Part shown: positions 47,656-58,359 of the stretch, piece after piece | Position numbering within the stretch: the stretch's first letter is position 1 | Layout of the letters: each line of letters starts with the position of its first letter | NCBI GenBank assembly: GCA_942159475.1 | Contig: OW804096.1 | Location: 9,479,836-9,543,835 of the forward strand | DNA: 64,000 nucleotides | From: Sthenelais limicola | Taxonomy: Eukaryota; Annelida; Polychaeta; Phyllodocida; Sigalionidae | Direction of reading: 5' to 3' | Program-made: the position numbers and the translations under genes | The notes under the pieces: model-generated | What the model was told of the DNA's origin: nothing | What the model saw: only the letters and a program-made list of their open reading frames with translations | Database searches by the model: none

Positions 47656-47745
47656 ATATAATTCTCAGGTTAAAGTAGAGACACACTATTGTGTGCAATA
47701 TTAATTTCCACTCCCACCTATCCTCATATATGGATATGACTAAAT

Positions 47746-47980
47746 GGGTCAGATTTTCAGAAAATGTACAATTCAACATCGCCAACCTTCTCAAATAACC
47801 CAAATTTCAGACGAAAATAAACTTCAAAATACAGTTCAACCTAACCAAACAGATTGCTAGCGTTAATGCAATGCCAAATATACTAGAATTTACCTAGTAT
47901 TGACCAAATTGCAGCCTAATTATGCAGAATTTACCAAATGTGTATAGCTGCCAATTGTACATTTTCTGAAAATCTGACCT
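47746..47980 (+). mobile_element. GTCAG MITE, subfamily A
   Basis: TSD AAAT on both sides. Last base of the right terminus mutated. Confidence 0.9.
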
Positions 47981-48008
47981 AAATACATCCCCTTCTAAGA
48001 TAGGTATT

Positions 48009-48417
48009 TGTGATGTGTTTCAGGAAAATGAGTCATAAGTCGCAAAAAATAGATTTGAGATATCACCATATTTGAAAAGAGGAGATCAAACTGATTCCAA
48101 TGATAGTAAGCACTAGGACACCTAATAAGCATTTCTATATTTTAAGTTGGATATTTTTATTTTTGAAAAAAAAAGTTTGCAATGTTTCTGGATGGGTAAT
48201 TACCAGTAAATTAACTAAATATACTGCATATAAAGGCCTTCAAAACGAAAGGATATATCTAATACAATGTCCTGAAATTACGTACATACATTTATATGAC
48301 TATACGTGCTAAACTCTCTAAAAATCAGAAAATTTCAATAAAGACATTTTGTGAATAAAACACTATGAAAAATATCACTTTTGCGACTTATGACTCATTT
48401 TCCTGAAACACATCACA
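48009..48417 (+). mobile_element. TGTGATG MITE, complete
   Basis: 409 bp with both terminal repeats. Flanks are TT on both sides instead of TA. Confidence 0.83.
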
Positions 48418-48848
48418 TTTAACACTGTGTCATGTCTTTGTGACATGGCAAATACATTCCATATGTGGTGGGCGGTCTGGCCTGTTATCGAAACATATTA
48501 CAAAGGGGAACTTTTCAGAAGTTGATATGAAAGGTCTCCTTTTTACTCGCTATGCTATTCCCATTTCCCGCACGCATACAATTACAAAAACAGAATGACT
48601 TGCATGAATGCAATAACCGATCTTATGTAATGAATGTATACAGATAATTATATTATATCCCGAGGAAAAGTTTTAATCTTGTCTGCCTTCCGTCTGTATC
48701 ACCGCCCACATTCTTTGCCTTCATTACATGGCATTGTTCATCTCTTATTGTTATTGCGTATGATTATAGTTATAAATACGCATTGGATCTGACGTGGATT
48801 TCTCGCGTAATCTTAGGAGAATGAAGTAAGAAATCCAAAGATATGTTT
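48418..48848. other. Unassigned stretch
   Basis: No gene or repeat recognised. Confidence 0.35.
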
Positions 48849-48861
48849 GGTAAGACAATGG

Positions 48862-49535
48862 GGAGTGAGTGAGTGAGATTGGTTGCTTTACGCCCTTATC
48901 AACACATTTAATATGGTTATATCAAGGGCGGGAGAGCTGAGAGGGAGTGAGTGAGTGAGATTGGTTGCTTTACGCCCTTATCAACACATTTAATATGGTT
49001 ATATCAAGGGCGGGAGAGTTGAGAGGGAGTGAGTGAGTGAGATTGGTTGCTTTACACCCTTATCAACACATTTAATATGGTTATATCAAGGGCGGGAGAG
49101 CTGAGAGTGAGTGAGTGAGATTGGTTGCTTTACGCCCTTATCAACACATTTAATATGGTTATATCAAGGGCGGGAGAGCTGAGAGGGAGTGAGTGAGTGA
49201 GATTGGTTGCTTTATGCCCTTATCAACACATTTAATATGGTTATATCAAGGGCGGGAGAGCTGAGAGGGAGGGAGTGAGTGAGGTTGGTTGTTTTACGCC
49301 CTTATCAACACATTTAATATGGTTATATCAAGGGCGGGAGAGTTGAGAGGGAGTGAGTGAGTGAGATTGGTTGCTTTACACCCTTATCAACACATTCAAT
49401 ATGGTTATATCAAGGGCGGGAGAGTTGAGAGGGAGGCAGTTTATGATCATACCCAGGAAATAGAGATAGAGAAGAAGGGAGAGAGAGACAGAGAAAAGAG
49501 ACAGAAAGGCACTTTATGGTCTTACCCAGGACCAA
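48862..49535 (-). mobile_element. SINE-like element with seven tandem modules
   Basis: Flanked by the exact 13-bp duplication GGTAAGACAATGG (48849-48861 and 49536-49548). Seven modules of ~82 bp (GATTGGTTGCTTTACGCCC, CACATTTAATATGG, AGGGCGGGAGAGC) separated by GAGTGAGTGA, then the GGCAGTTTATGATCATACCC region, a GAGA-rich middle and the CCCAGGACCA end. On the minus strand this is the same structure as 6005-6584. Confidence 0.85.
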
Positions 49536-49554
49536 GGTAAGACAATGGCTATAT

Positions 49555-49727
49555 ATGTATGTATGTATGTATGTATGTGTGTGTGTATGTGTGTATGTGT
49601 GTATATGTATGTATGTATGTATGTGTGTATGTATGTATGTATGTATGTATGTATGTATGTGTGTATGTGTGTATGTGTGTATGTATGTATGTGTGTATGT
49701 ATGTATGTGTGTATGTGTGTATGTGTG

Positions 49728-49759
<32 letters not shown>

Positions 49760-49845
49760 TGTGTGTATGTGTGTATGTGTGTATGTATGTATGTGTGTAT
49801 GTATGTATGTGTGTATGTATGTATGTGTGTATGTGTGTATGTGTG

Positions 49846-49881
<36 letters not shown>
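49555..49881. repeat. (ATGT)n microsatellite with GTGT interruptions
   Basis: About 325 bp of ATGT tetramers with a higher-order pattern: blocks of pure (ATGT) alternate with GTGTATGTGTGT. All frames on both strands stay open because 4-bp units cycle through Met/Tyr/Val/Cys or His/Thr/Tyr/Ile. It is not coding. It begins just after the target duplication of the SINE-like element. Confidence 0.95.
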
Positions 49882-49882
<1 letters not shown>

Positions 49883-50029
49883 TTGTTTTATTTTCAGATT
49901 CATCATCACACTTACAATGCATCATGGAAAAAGGGATAGAAAAATATAAATATTATTATAATATTCAGAAGCATCTGTGAAATCACAGGTCTTCTAGGTC
50001 TCCCAGGTACCACAGTTACATACTAGGAA

Positions 50030-50236
50030 AGATGGTGAATTGTGTCTTGGAAACATGTATAACATATGGATCTTGAAATTAGGGCATTGATAAATAGTCC
50101 ATGCTGAACATGGAATGTTATGTTTTCTATAGATTTTAGACTGTATCATCAAATATTTGTATGCCAGATGTCATCAGAACCCATCCCAGGAGGCACTGTA
50201 ACAGACATGCGCAGTGGCACATGTAAATCCACTATT
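50030..50236. mobile_element. Rearranged partial GGGGAGTTGCAT-type element
   Basis: Segments matching 19980-20070 and, in inverse order, the GACAGACATGCGCAGTGGCAC part. The end is AAATCCACTATTG in place of CTCCCCTATTG. Confidence 0.5.
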
Positions 50237-50428
50237 GAGCGTTTGACCAAAGTAAAAATGTAGACTTTATTAAAGCCCTACAGCAAAAACATGATTGTGA
50301 CATGCATCCTTCACAATTTTGGCCTTTCAGATGTGTGTGAGAAGAACGGTACAGAACATCTTTCGTTTTGTACCAATGTTACCTGAGAATGCAGCTTTAA
50401 ATCATCTGTATTGATGTATGCATTTTGT

Positions 50429-50664
50429 GGGTCAGATTTTCAGAAAATGTACAATTGGCAGCTGTACACATTTAGTAAATTCGGCAAAATTAGGCTGCAA
50501 TTTGGTCAATATTTAGCTAAACTCGAGTAGATTTGGCATTGCATTGATTATAGCAATCTGTTTGCTTAGGTTGAACTATATTTTGAACTTTATTTTTGTC
50601 TGAAATTTGGGTTATTTGAGAAGATTGGCGAAGTTGAATCGTACATTTTCTGAAAATCTGACCC
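50429..50664 (-). mobile_element. GTCAG MITE, subfamily A
   Basis: Full length. Flanks TTGT and ATTT do not match. Confidence 0.82.
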
Positions 50665-50850
50665 ATTTACATTGCCAGCAAGTACGATTACTAAGAATCA
50701 TATAATGTAATGTAGCTGAAATGATATAATTGAGTCTGAAGAACTACAAGTAAACTAGGAAGCTGTCCGGATTTTATATTGATGTATTTGGCATGCAATC
50801 TGCTGTGGGGGTTGTCAATAATGCACAGGGAGCAGAAGGTGGGACGCTGA

Positions 50851-51073
50851 AGGTCAGATTTTCAGAAAATGTACAATTGGCAGATCAGCACATTTAGTAA
50901 ATTCTTCTACATTAGACTGAAAAATCATCAACACTAGGTATATCTGAGTGTATTTAGTATTGCCTTGGTTCTGGCAATCTGGCTGGCTATATTGAACTGT
51001 ATTTTGAACCTGATTTCTTTCTTAAATTTGGGTTATTTCAGAGGCCAATTGTACATTTTCTGGCGATTTCGCC
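50851..51073 (-). mobile_element. GTCAG MITE, hybrid termini
   Basis: Left end is the standard type (AGGTCAGATTTTCAG). Right end is the variant type (TTTTCTGGCGATTTCGCC). Interior is C-like. Flanks CTGA and TTGA agree at 3 of 4 bases. Confidence 0.78.
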
Positions 51074-51112
51074 TTGAAGTAGGCTGTCTTCCCACTAGCT
51101 GGACAAGACAGG

Positions 51113-51170
51113 GTTAGGTGAGTGAGATTGGGTGCTTTACGCCTTTATCAACACATTTAATACTCAAAGA
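51113..51170 (-). mobile_element. SINE-like element fragment
   Basis: A single truncated module GTGAGTGAGATTGGGTGC up to ACACATTTAATAC. Confidence 0.6.
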
Positions 51171-51298
51171 TACAAAAAGGACGTACAGTAAACCAATTAA
51201 AATTATTCAAGAGCGGAATATACTGATCAAATTAATCAACTGCTTAATTGTTCCCAGCATTATTTACAGGTATCAAAAGCGTCCCCCATTTATATAAT

Positions 51299-51502
51299 GG
51301 GTGAAATCGGCAGAAACTGTACAATTTGCCTTCCCCAGTCTTCTCTAATACTCCAAATTTAATACATAAATCAGATTGCTAGAATCAATGCAATTCCGAA
51401 TATAGTCGAATTTACCAAGTATTGTCCAAATTACAACCTACTTTAGCAGATTTTACTAAATGTGTACAGCTGCCAATTGTACATTTTCTGAAAGTCTGAC
51501 CC
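51299..51502 (+). mobile_element. GTCAG MITE, subfamily A, internal deletion, variant left terminus
   Basis: 204 bp. Starts GGGTGAAATCGGCAGAAACT. About 30 bp missing from the middle. No matching target duplication. Confidence 0.75.
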
Positions 51503-51516
51503 ATGATGATCAATAC

Positions 51517-51838
51517 TATAGCAAGAACAGCGTAGTATCACTATGAGAGGGGCTATATTCTCCAAGAATGGCCGAAAACAACGAGTCCATAGGCCGAGTC
51601 AGCCATACAAGGAGAATATAGGCCCCCGAAGACGTGATACTGTGCTATTCTTGCTTTTATTCCATGATTCTTAACTTAAAACAACTTTATTTGCATTAAT
51701 TTCATCAAACTGTGTTGTCCACATAGTCTTGAACGTTTGTGACATTACTGTACAATACAGGGAGTTTATATTGTCCACCTTGTGAGCGGTAAGTATATCG
51801 ATTATATTGTACGCTCACGGCCAAATCATGGAATAAAG
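51517..51838 (-). repeat. Hairpin-containing dispersed repeat, copy 1
   Basis: Reverse complement of 59806-60144. Contains inverted arms GCAAGAACAGCGTAGTATCA and TGATAC..GTGCTATTCTTGC, with nested GGAGAATATAG arms, then about 175 bp of non-palindromic sequence. Peptides from the two copies look alike only because the DNA is alike; changes are not biased to third positions. Confidence 0.65.
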
Positions 51839-52023
51839 GAACAAACTTACTTCTTATGTCTATACCTACTGTTATACTAGTATTACCCATTCTAATATGT
51901 TGACATAAACCGTATTACCTATATTCTATCTTTGTGTAATATTGCCATGCATGCGTTATTTAGACTCTTTTATATGTAAAGTTTTACTCTCCCTTGTCAC
52001 TTCTAGGAAGACACGATAGCCTT

Positions 52024-52126
52024 AAGGGGCTAGTCCACAAAGCCGATTTGATTCACAGAGTGTGGTGCAAGAGAGTCCTCTACGGCGCAAAATCGCATGA
52101 GAATCGGCTTGGTGGACCGGGCCCTT
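52024..52126. mobile_element. AAGGGC..TCCACTAA foldback element
   Basis: About 103 bp. Arms AAGGGGCTAGTCCACAAAGC and GCTTGGTGGACCGGGCCCTT. Diverged copy. Confidence 0.65.
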
Positions 52127-52592
52127 TAGTCTCTTTTCTGTAACCTGCAACACCTTTAAAAGTGAATTCTAATCTAAGACCTTGTAATGTACATTCCCAC
52201 AAATTATACATCTTGTGAATAAAACACTTAGTAAGTGTTTACCCCTTTTGTCCGACCAAGATCAGTGATGAATAAAGAATATTTGTATTGAATTGGATCC
52301 ACTCAAAGAGACCAATCAAAGAGATCAAATTAATCGTGTTTTTATTCGTTCTGCCGGTTCAATATGCAATATCATGTTAAGAAATGTATGGTATTCTGAT
52401 CGCAACAATTTAGTTATCGTAATTTCTCAACAGCAATCACTAACAAGTAGCTTGATATCGTTGAAAGAATAGAGTAAATAAATAAACATCCAAAAAGAAA
52501 TTTGAAAAGATAAGATCAAGCGGACTCCAATGATGGAAAACATTTTGACATTTAATAAGTACTTCTCTATTTCCTGGATATGATAAAAAACT

Positions 52593-52663
52593 ACCCCCTT
52601 GATATAACCATATTAAATGTGTTCATAAAGGCGTAAAGCAACCAAACTCACTCACTCACTCTA
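52593..52663 (+). mobile_element. SINE-like module inside a TGTGATG MITE
   Basis: CTTGATATAACCATATTAAA through GGCGTAAAGCAACC and CTCACTCACT. A single 3' module without the head. Confidence 0.7.
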
Positions 52664-52795
52664 TTTTTTAAGTTTGATATTTCTAGTTTTGAAAAAAAAA
52701 TTGCAATATTTCTGGGTAAACATTTACCAACATGTATTCATGCTACGAGACGCGTTAAGCACCTTAAATAGGAAAACACTCCACCAAATACATCT

Positions 52796-52873
52796 GGGCC
52801 CCGTTTCATAACTAACTCCGTTATTTCCACTAAATCCGCTAAATCCGTTAAATAGCGGATTTAGTTATGAAAC
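52796..52873. mobile_element. 78-bp foldback inside a TGTGATG MITE
   Basis: Arms GGGCCCCGTTTCATAACTAA and TTAGTTATGAAACGAGCCCC are inverted repeats around a short AAATCCGCTAAATCCG core. Interrupts the host between CAAATACATCT and CTGGTGAATAAAA. Confidence 0.65.
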
Positions 52874-53140
52874 GAGCCCCTGGTGAATAAAACACTTAGT
52901 AAAATAGCAATTTTGCGATTTGTGACTCATTTTCCTGTAACACATCACAAATGTTATTTAACTGCGATGAAATAATATAATCTGAAAAAATACAAAGAGA
53001 CCAAAGACATAACTGCCATTATTTATTTATTTGAGATGCACTCTGGTGTCAGGTGTGGAAATATTGCTTCAGGGGCAGTATGTGTAACGTGGCAGTGCTG
53101 AGGTGATTGTACGGGACAGCACCTGCTTAAGGACACATAT

Positions 53141-53374
53141 GGGTCAGATTTTCAGAAAATGTACAATTGGCAGCTGTACAAATTTGGTCAATTCTGCTAA
53201 ATTAGGCTGCAATTTGGTCAATACTAGGTATATTCGGTATATTTGGCATTGCATTGATTCTAGCAATCTGTTTGGTTAGGTTGAACTGTATTTTGAACTA
53301 TATTTTCGTCTGCAATTTGGGTTATTTGAGAAGATTGGGGAAGTTGAATTGTACATTTTCTGAAAATGTGTCCC
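53141..53374 (-). mobile_element. GTCAG MITE, subfamily A
   Basis: Full length with TSD ATAT. Confidence 0.9.
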
Positions 53375-53454
53375 ATATAGGAGGTTAAACCATGTATGTC
53401 TACTCGTATTTTACAATATTATCCTACTGTCAACTCAAATTGAGTATTATACAT

Positions 53455-53751
53455 TTACTATACTCGCATTGCTCTAAAAAAACAACGTATCTGGAGTGAG
53501 TTACATCGGCATAGAGTGTATATCACTAGTGCGTTATGTAGGGTTGTCATGGAAACATCTGTTTTTTTGTTAAGATTACCGCTAAAATTCTAAAATCTAT
53601 CACTCAATTGTTTCTATTTTCATGACTGAAAGCATATAATAAATCAGTTAACTAACTCGTTTGTTTCAGTCGCTTAGAATATTGTACTCGTTGCTACACA
53701 ACTTGTGCAATATTCACGCTCCTTCAGCAAACTTGTTAGTTAACCTGTATG
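53455..53751 (+). repeat. Dispersed repeat, copy 2 (partner of 30103-30399)
   Basis: Same order of motifs: CGCATTGCTCTAAAAAAACA, TTGTCATGG, GAAAGCATATAATAAATC, TTAGTTAACCTGTAT. Confidence 0.6.
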
Positions 53752-53889
53752 TATATCATTGTGCAGTGGTAAAGTTCACTGTGGAAAAAAGCCTATCTTA
53801 CTAGCCTATGTCACCCCTATCTTAAAAGATGTATAGATTTTAACTTCATGAGCCCTTACGTAAACCACCACAGCAAAGGATTTCGGTGG

Positions 53890-55745
53890 CCACCGACCCA
53901 AGGTCACACACAGGGATACTACTGCTTTGTCTCCCTATCTTTGTCACTCCAACCCAAGGTCACACACAGGGATACTATTGCTTTGTCTCCCTATCTCTGT
54001 CACTCCAACCCAAGGTCACACACAGGGATAATATTACTTTGTCTCCCTATCTCTGTCACTCCAACCCAAGGTCACACACAGGGATACTATTGCTTTGTCT
54101 CTCTATCTCTGTCACTCCAACCCAAGGTCACACACAGGGATACCACAGCTTTGTCTCCCTATCTCTGTCACTCCAACCCAAGGTCACACACAGGGATACT
54201 ATTGCTTTGTCTCCCTATCTCTGTCACTCCAACCCAAGGTCACACACAGGGATAATATTACTTTGTCTCCCTATCTCTGTCACTCCAACCCAAGGTCACA
54301 CACAGGGATACTATTGCTTTGTCTCCCTATCTCTGTCACTCCAACCCAAGGTCACATACAGGAATACAACTGCTTTGTCTCCCTATCTCTGTCACTCCAA
54401 CCCAAGGTCACACACAGGGATACCACAGCTTTGTCTCCCTATCTCTGTCACTCCAACCCAAGGTCACACACAGGGATACTATTGCTTTGTCTCCCTATCT
54501 CTGTCACTCCAACCCAAGGTCACACACAGGGATACTATTGCTTTGTCTCCCTATCTCTGTCACTCCAACCCAAGGTCACACACAGGGATACTATTTCTTT
54601 GTCTCCCTATCTCTGTCACTCCAACCCAAGGTCACACACAGGGATACTATTCCTTTGTCTCCCTATCTCTGTCACTCCAACCCAAGGTCACACACTGGGA
54701 TACTACTGCTTTGTCACCCTATCTCTGTCACTCCAACCCAAGGTCACCCCAGGGATACTACTGCTTTGTCTCCCTATCTCTGTCACTCCAACCCAAGGTC
54801 ACACACAGGGCTACTACTGCTTTGTCTCCCTATCTCTGTCACTCCAACCCAAGGTCACACACAGGAATACTATTGCTTTGTCTCCCTATCTCTGTCGCTC
54901 CAACCCAAGGTCACACACAGGGATACAACTGCTCTGTCTCCCTATCTCTGTCACTCCAACCCAAGGTCACACACAGGGATACTACTGCTTTGTCTCCCTT
55001 TCTCTGTCACTCCAACCCAAGGTCACATACAGGGATACAACTGCTTTGTCTCCCTATCTCTGTCACTCCAACCCAAGGTCACATACAGGGATACAACTGC
55101 TTTGTCTCCCTATCTCTGTCACTCCAACCCAAGGTCACACACAGGGATAATATTACTTTGTCTCCCTATCTCTGTCACTCCAACCCAAGGTCACATACAG
55201 GGATACCACAGCTTTGTCTCTCTATCTCTGTCACTCCAACCCAAGGTCACACACAGGGATACTACTGCTTTGTCTCCCTATCTCTGTCACTCCAACCCAA
55301 GGTCACACACAGGGATACAACTGCTTTGTCTCTCTATCTCTGTCACTCCAACCCAAGGTCACACACAGGGATACTACTGCTTTGTCTCTCTATCTCTGTC
55401 ACTCCAACCCAAGGTCACACACAGGGATACTACTGCTTTGTCTCTCTAACTCTGTCACTCCAACCCAAGGTCACACACAGGGATACAACTGCTTTGTCTC
55501 CCTATCTCTGTCACTCCAACCCAAGGTCACACTCAGGGATACCACAGCTTTGTCTCCCTATCTCTGTCACTCCAACCCAAGGTCACACACAGGGATACAA
55601 CAGCTTTGTCTCCCTATCTCTGTCACTCCAACCCAAGGTCACACACAGGGATACTACTGCTTTGTCTCCCTATCTCTGTCACTCCAACCCAAGGTCACAC
55701 TCAGGGATACCACAGCTTTGTCTCCCTATCTCTGTCACTCTGACC
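53890..55745 (+). repeat. Satellite of 56-bp units, about 33 copies
   Basis: Head-to-tail units beginning CTCCCTATCTCTGTCACTCC and continuing AACCCAAGGTCACACACAGG, GATACTACTGCTTTGT. Unit length 56 is 2 modulo 3, and the consensus has no stop in any plus frame, so overlapping frames up to 660 codons appear in all three frames. That, and no codon-position bias in unit differences, argues against a gene. Unit variants (ATAATATTAC, ATACCACAGC, ATACAACTGC) recur in runs, suggesting segmental amplification. The last units diverge near 55735-55800. Confidence 0.95.
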
Positions 55746-56284
55746 CATGGTCACTCACCTCCCCGTCTCACCCATCCCGCCTTTCCAGCCTATTTAGACC
55801 AGGGTGGATGGGGTCAGATAGAGGTGAGTGATGGCATGAGAGAGAAGAGAAAACACACCCTAGCCTAATGGTGGCTTCACTTTCAATACAGACCTCAGGA
55901 AATTGTCTTATTGATGATGATAGCGATGTTAGTGGGGAAATAGTATCGTTTTATAGTGTGGGGAAATGGTATTTATTTCTCCTCTGCAATAAATGATCCA
56001 TAATCGGGCCCTTAAAGATGATGCCAGGAAAATTTTACTCACATGCGATGATGGTTTTGGCCAGTTTGGATGATGTTTTTTTACATGTCTTATCACCATA
56101 TCTGTCCTTGCATTTATGTTAAGACCCTTGAGTTTGAATACATGATGAGTGTTATTTATCATGTTCTGATTGGACCAATTTCCGTATCTATAATGTCATC
56201 AACTGCCTGTACAACAGGTTTGCTTCACTTTGGTGATTCCTCAATACATGTGGAATGTTTAAAAACATGAAAATTGTTGTTCAA

Positions 56285-56483
56285 AGGGTGGTCTCCACTG
56301 GCTGCGGTAAGCTCTGCGGTAAGCCTTGTGATGGTGCTGTGATGGTGAGGAGTGTCGAGGTCCTGCCTACATGGTCAGTGAACTATGTAGGCAGGACCTC
56401 GTCACTCCTCTCCACCTACAGAACCAGCACAAACCATCGCAAGGCTTACCACAGAGCTTACCGCAGCCAGTCGAGACCACCCT
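56285..56483. mobile_element. Foldback element, AGGGTGGTCTCC family
   Basis: Near-palindromic with centre GGTCCTGCCTACATGGTCAG. Right flank TTA, left flank CAA. Confidence 0.8.
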
Positions 56484-56609
56484 TTAGTCATCATATTTGC
56501 TCATATTATACTGCGATTTCTAGGGTTTTCATGAATAAAAAGGCTATAATAACATATGGAGGGATAAATAAATAATTTTAGAATAAATAAATAAATAATT
56601 TTAGAAGTT

Positions 56610-57075
56610 CAGAATGGTGGTTGGAGGTGGAGGTTTTGGAGAAACGGTGGTGGGGTGGTGGTGGTGGAGGTTTGGGAGAAACGTCGGTGGGGTAGTGGTG
56701 GAGGTTTTGAAGAAATGATGGTGGGGTGGTGGGGTGGTGGTGGAGGTTTGGGAGAAACAGTGGTGGGGTGGGGGTGGAGGTTTGGGAGAAACGGTGGTGG
56801 GGTAGTGGTGGAGGTTTTGGAGAAACGGTGGTGGGGTGGTGGTGGTGGAGGTTTTGAAGAAATGATGGTGGGGTGGTGGTGGTAGAGGTTTGGGGGAAAT
56901 GATGGTGGGGTGGTGGTGGTAGAGGTTTGGGGGAAATGATGGTGGGGTGGTTCTGCTGGTACTAGTGGAAGGGGAGAAAGTGGTGGTGGTGGTGGTGGTG
57001 GTGGTGCTAGACAAAGTGGTGGCAATGGATGTAGAAGAGTAAGTGGTGCAGCAGGTAGTGGTGGTTGTGGAGAAA
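56610..57075. repeat. GGTGG-rich minisatellite
   Basis: Irregular units of about 45-60 bp combining GGTGGGGTGGTGGTGG with AGGTTTTGGAGAAACGGTGG. Opposite-strand frames are Pro/His/Thr low complexity. Confidence 0.8.
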
Positions 57076-57294
57076 GTGGAAGAGTTTGTGCTGGTATGTT
57101 TTAGTCATGGGAGAAGAGAAGCACTCGAGTATAGGTCAGTCGATTGGATTAGCCTGGCACGGTGAATAATGGCTGACCGAATAGCATGTGACTTGAGGAT
57201 TGAGCCTCCGCCGCCACCAGCCACAGTCTAGAGGAGCAAGCAGCAGAATCTTCTGTCTCATCTGCTATCTCTCCCCCCCCCCCCCGCCGTTCCA

Positions 57295-57480
57295 TGGTCC
57301 TGGTTAAGACCATAAAGTGCCTTTCTATCTCTATTTCTGTCTCTTTCTCCCTTCTTCTCTATCTCTATTTCCTGGGTAAGATCATAAACTGCCTCCCTCT
57401 CAGCTCTCCCGCCCTTGATATAACCATATTAAATGTGTTGATAAGGGCGTAAAGCAACCAATCTGACTCACTCACTCACT
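57295..57480 (+). mobile_element. SINE-like element, single module
   Basis: Shortest complete copy: TGGTCCTGGTTAAGACC head, TC-rich middle, GGGTAAGATCATAAACTGCC, one module, (CTCA)n tail. Flanks are C/T-rich, so the target duplication is unclear. Confidence 0.75.
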
Positions 57481-57549
57481 CCCCCTTCCTCTCTCTCCCT
57501 CTCTCTATCTCTCTCTGTCTTCTCTCCCTTTGTCTCATCTCTTTCAGTC

Positions 57550-57910
57550 CACTCTAGGTCCAAACCCTCAGATCAGATAAGAATGGTATGTCCAGTCTAG
57601 GCCCAAAGTTGGGAGAGTCCCTTCAAATGAAGGGAAAGCCTCTCACCCCAAACCACAAAGTGTCATTATAATTCCATTAAGACCGCAAAATGTCATTATA
57701 TTCCCATTAGAACGCCGAGTTTAGGCCAGGAAACTAATTATCCCAGTAGGCTGACATAACATTCTTATCTGATCTGAGGGTTTGGACCTGGAGTGTGTCA
57801 GCCTACTTCACTAATCGGTTTCCTGGCCTAGTACTCGGCGTTTTAATTATAATGGCACTTTGCGGTTTGTGGCAACAGGCTTTCCCTTCGTTTGACTTTG
57901 GGTCTAGACT
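57550..57910. mobile_element. Double foldback element
   Basis: Two interleaved palindromes: CACTCTAGGTCCAAACCCTC (57550) pairs with GAGGGTTTGGACCTGGAGTG ending at 57795, and AGTCTAGGCCCAAAG (57594) pairs with CTTTGGGTCTAGACT ending at 57910. A simpler relative is at 4125-4336. Confidence 0.65.
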
Positions 57911-58355
57911 GAGCCTCTTACAGTCTCTCTCTTTTCCTCTTTTTTTCCTCTCCTGCCTCTTTCTCTCCCTCACTTCTTTTCAACCCGTCTCTCTTCTTTC
58001 TGTCAGTCTCTTTCAGTCTCTCCCTGTGTACTCTTTTTTCCCTTTCTCTCCTCTCTTTCTCACTCTCCTCAATTTCGTGTGTCACTCTCTCTCTATTCTC
58101 TCTTTTCCTCTCCCTCGTTAGTTTTCATTTCTATTCTCTTTCTCTCTATTCTTCCTCTCAATCTTCCTTCTTCTTTCTGTTCTCTCTTTTCCAGCATTTT
58201 CTTTCTCTCTCTCTCCCCCCCCCCCCCCCCCCACTCTATCTCTCCTCCTCTCTCTTTGTCATTCATTTCTCTCACTCACTTTCTCTCTGTGTCCCTTTTT
58301 TCTCTCTCCTCTCTTTCCTCCCATTTTCTCTCTGTCCTATATTGTTTATTTAATT
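57905..58355. repeat. TC-rich tract with a poly-C run
   Basis: CTCTCTTTCTCTCC-type sequence and a C run at about 58216-58232. Frames in it are Ser/Leu/Phe low complexity. Confidence 0.75.
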
Positions 58356-58359
58356 ACAT

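Larger units (their letters stand above)
52496..52949 (+). mobile_element. TGTGATG MITE, 5'-truncated, with two insertions
   Basis: Starts inside the element (TTTGAAAAGATAAGATCAAG) and keeps the right terminus. Interrupted by a SINE-like module (52593-52663) and by a small foldback (52796-52873). Confidence 0.7.

Noticed and set aside
6005..49535. CRISPR-like array of regularly spaced repeats
   Set aside because: The ~82-bp modules are contiguous tandem units without unique spacers, in eukaryotic DNA with 13-bp target duplications.
49410..49980. Cys/Val/Tyr/Met and His/Thr/Tyr/Ile repeat proteins
   Set aside because: Translations of the (ATGT)n microsatellite in several frames on both strands.
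53886..55868. 660-codon open frame (and further long frames in the other two frames)
   Set aside because: Entirely within the 56-bp satellite. All plus frames are open because the unit has no stop and its length is not a multiple of three.
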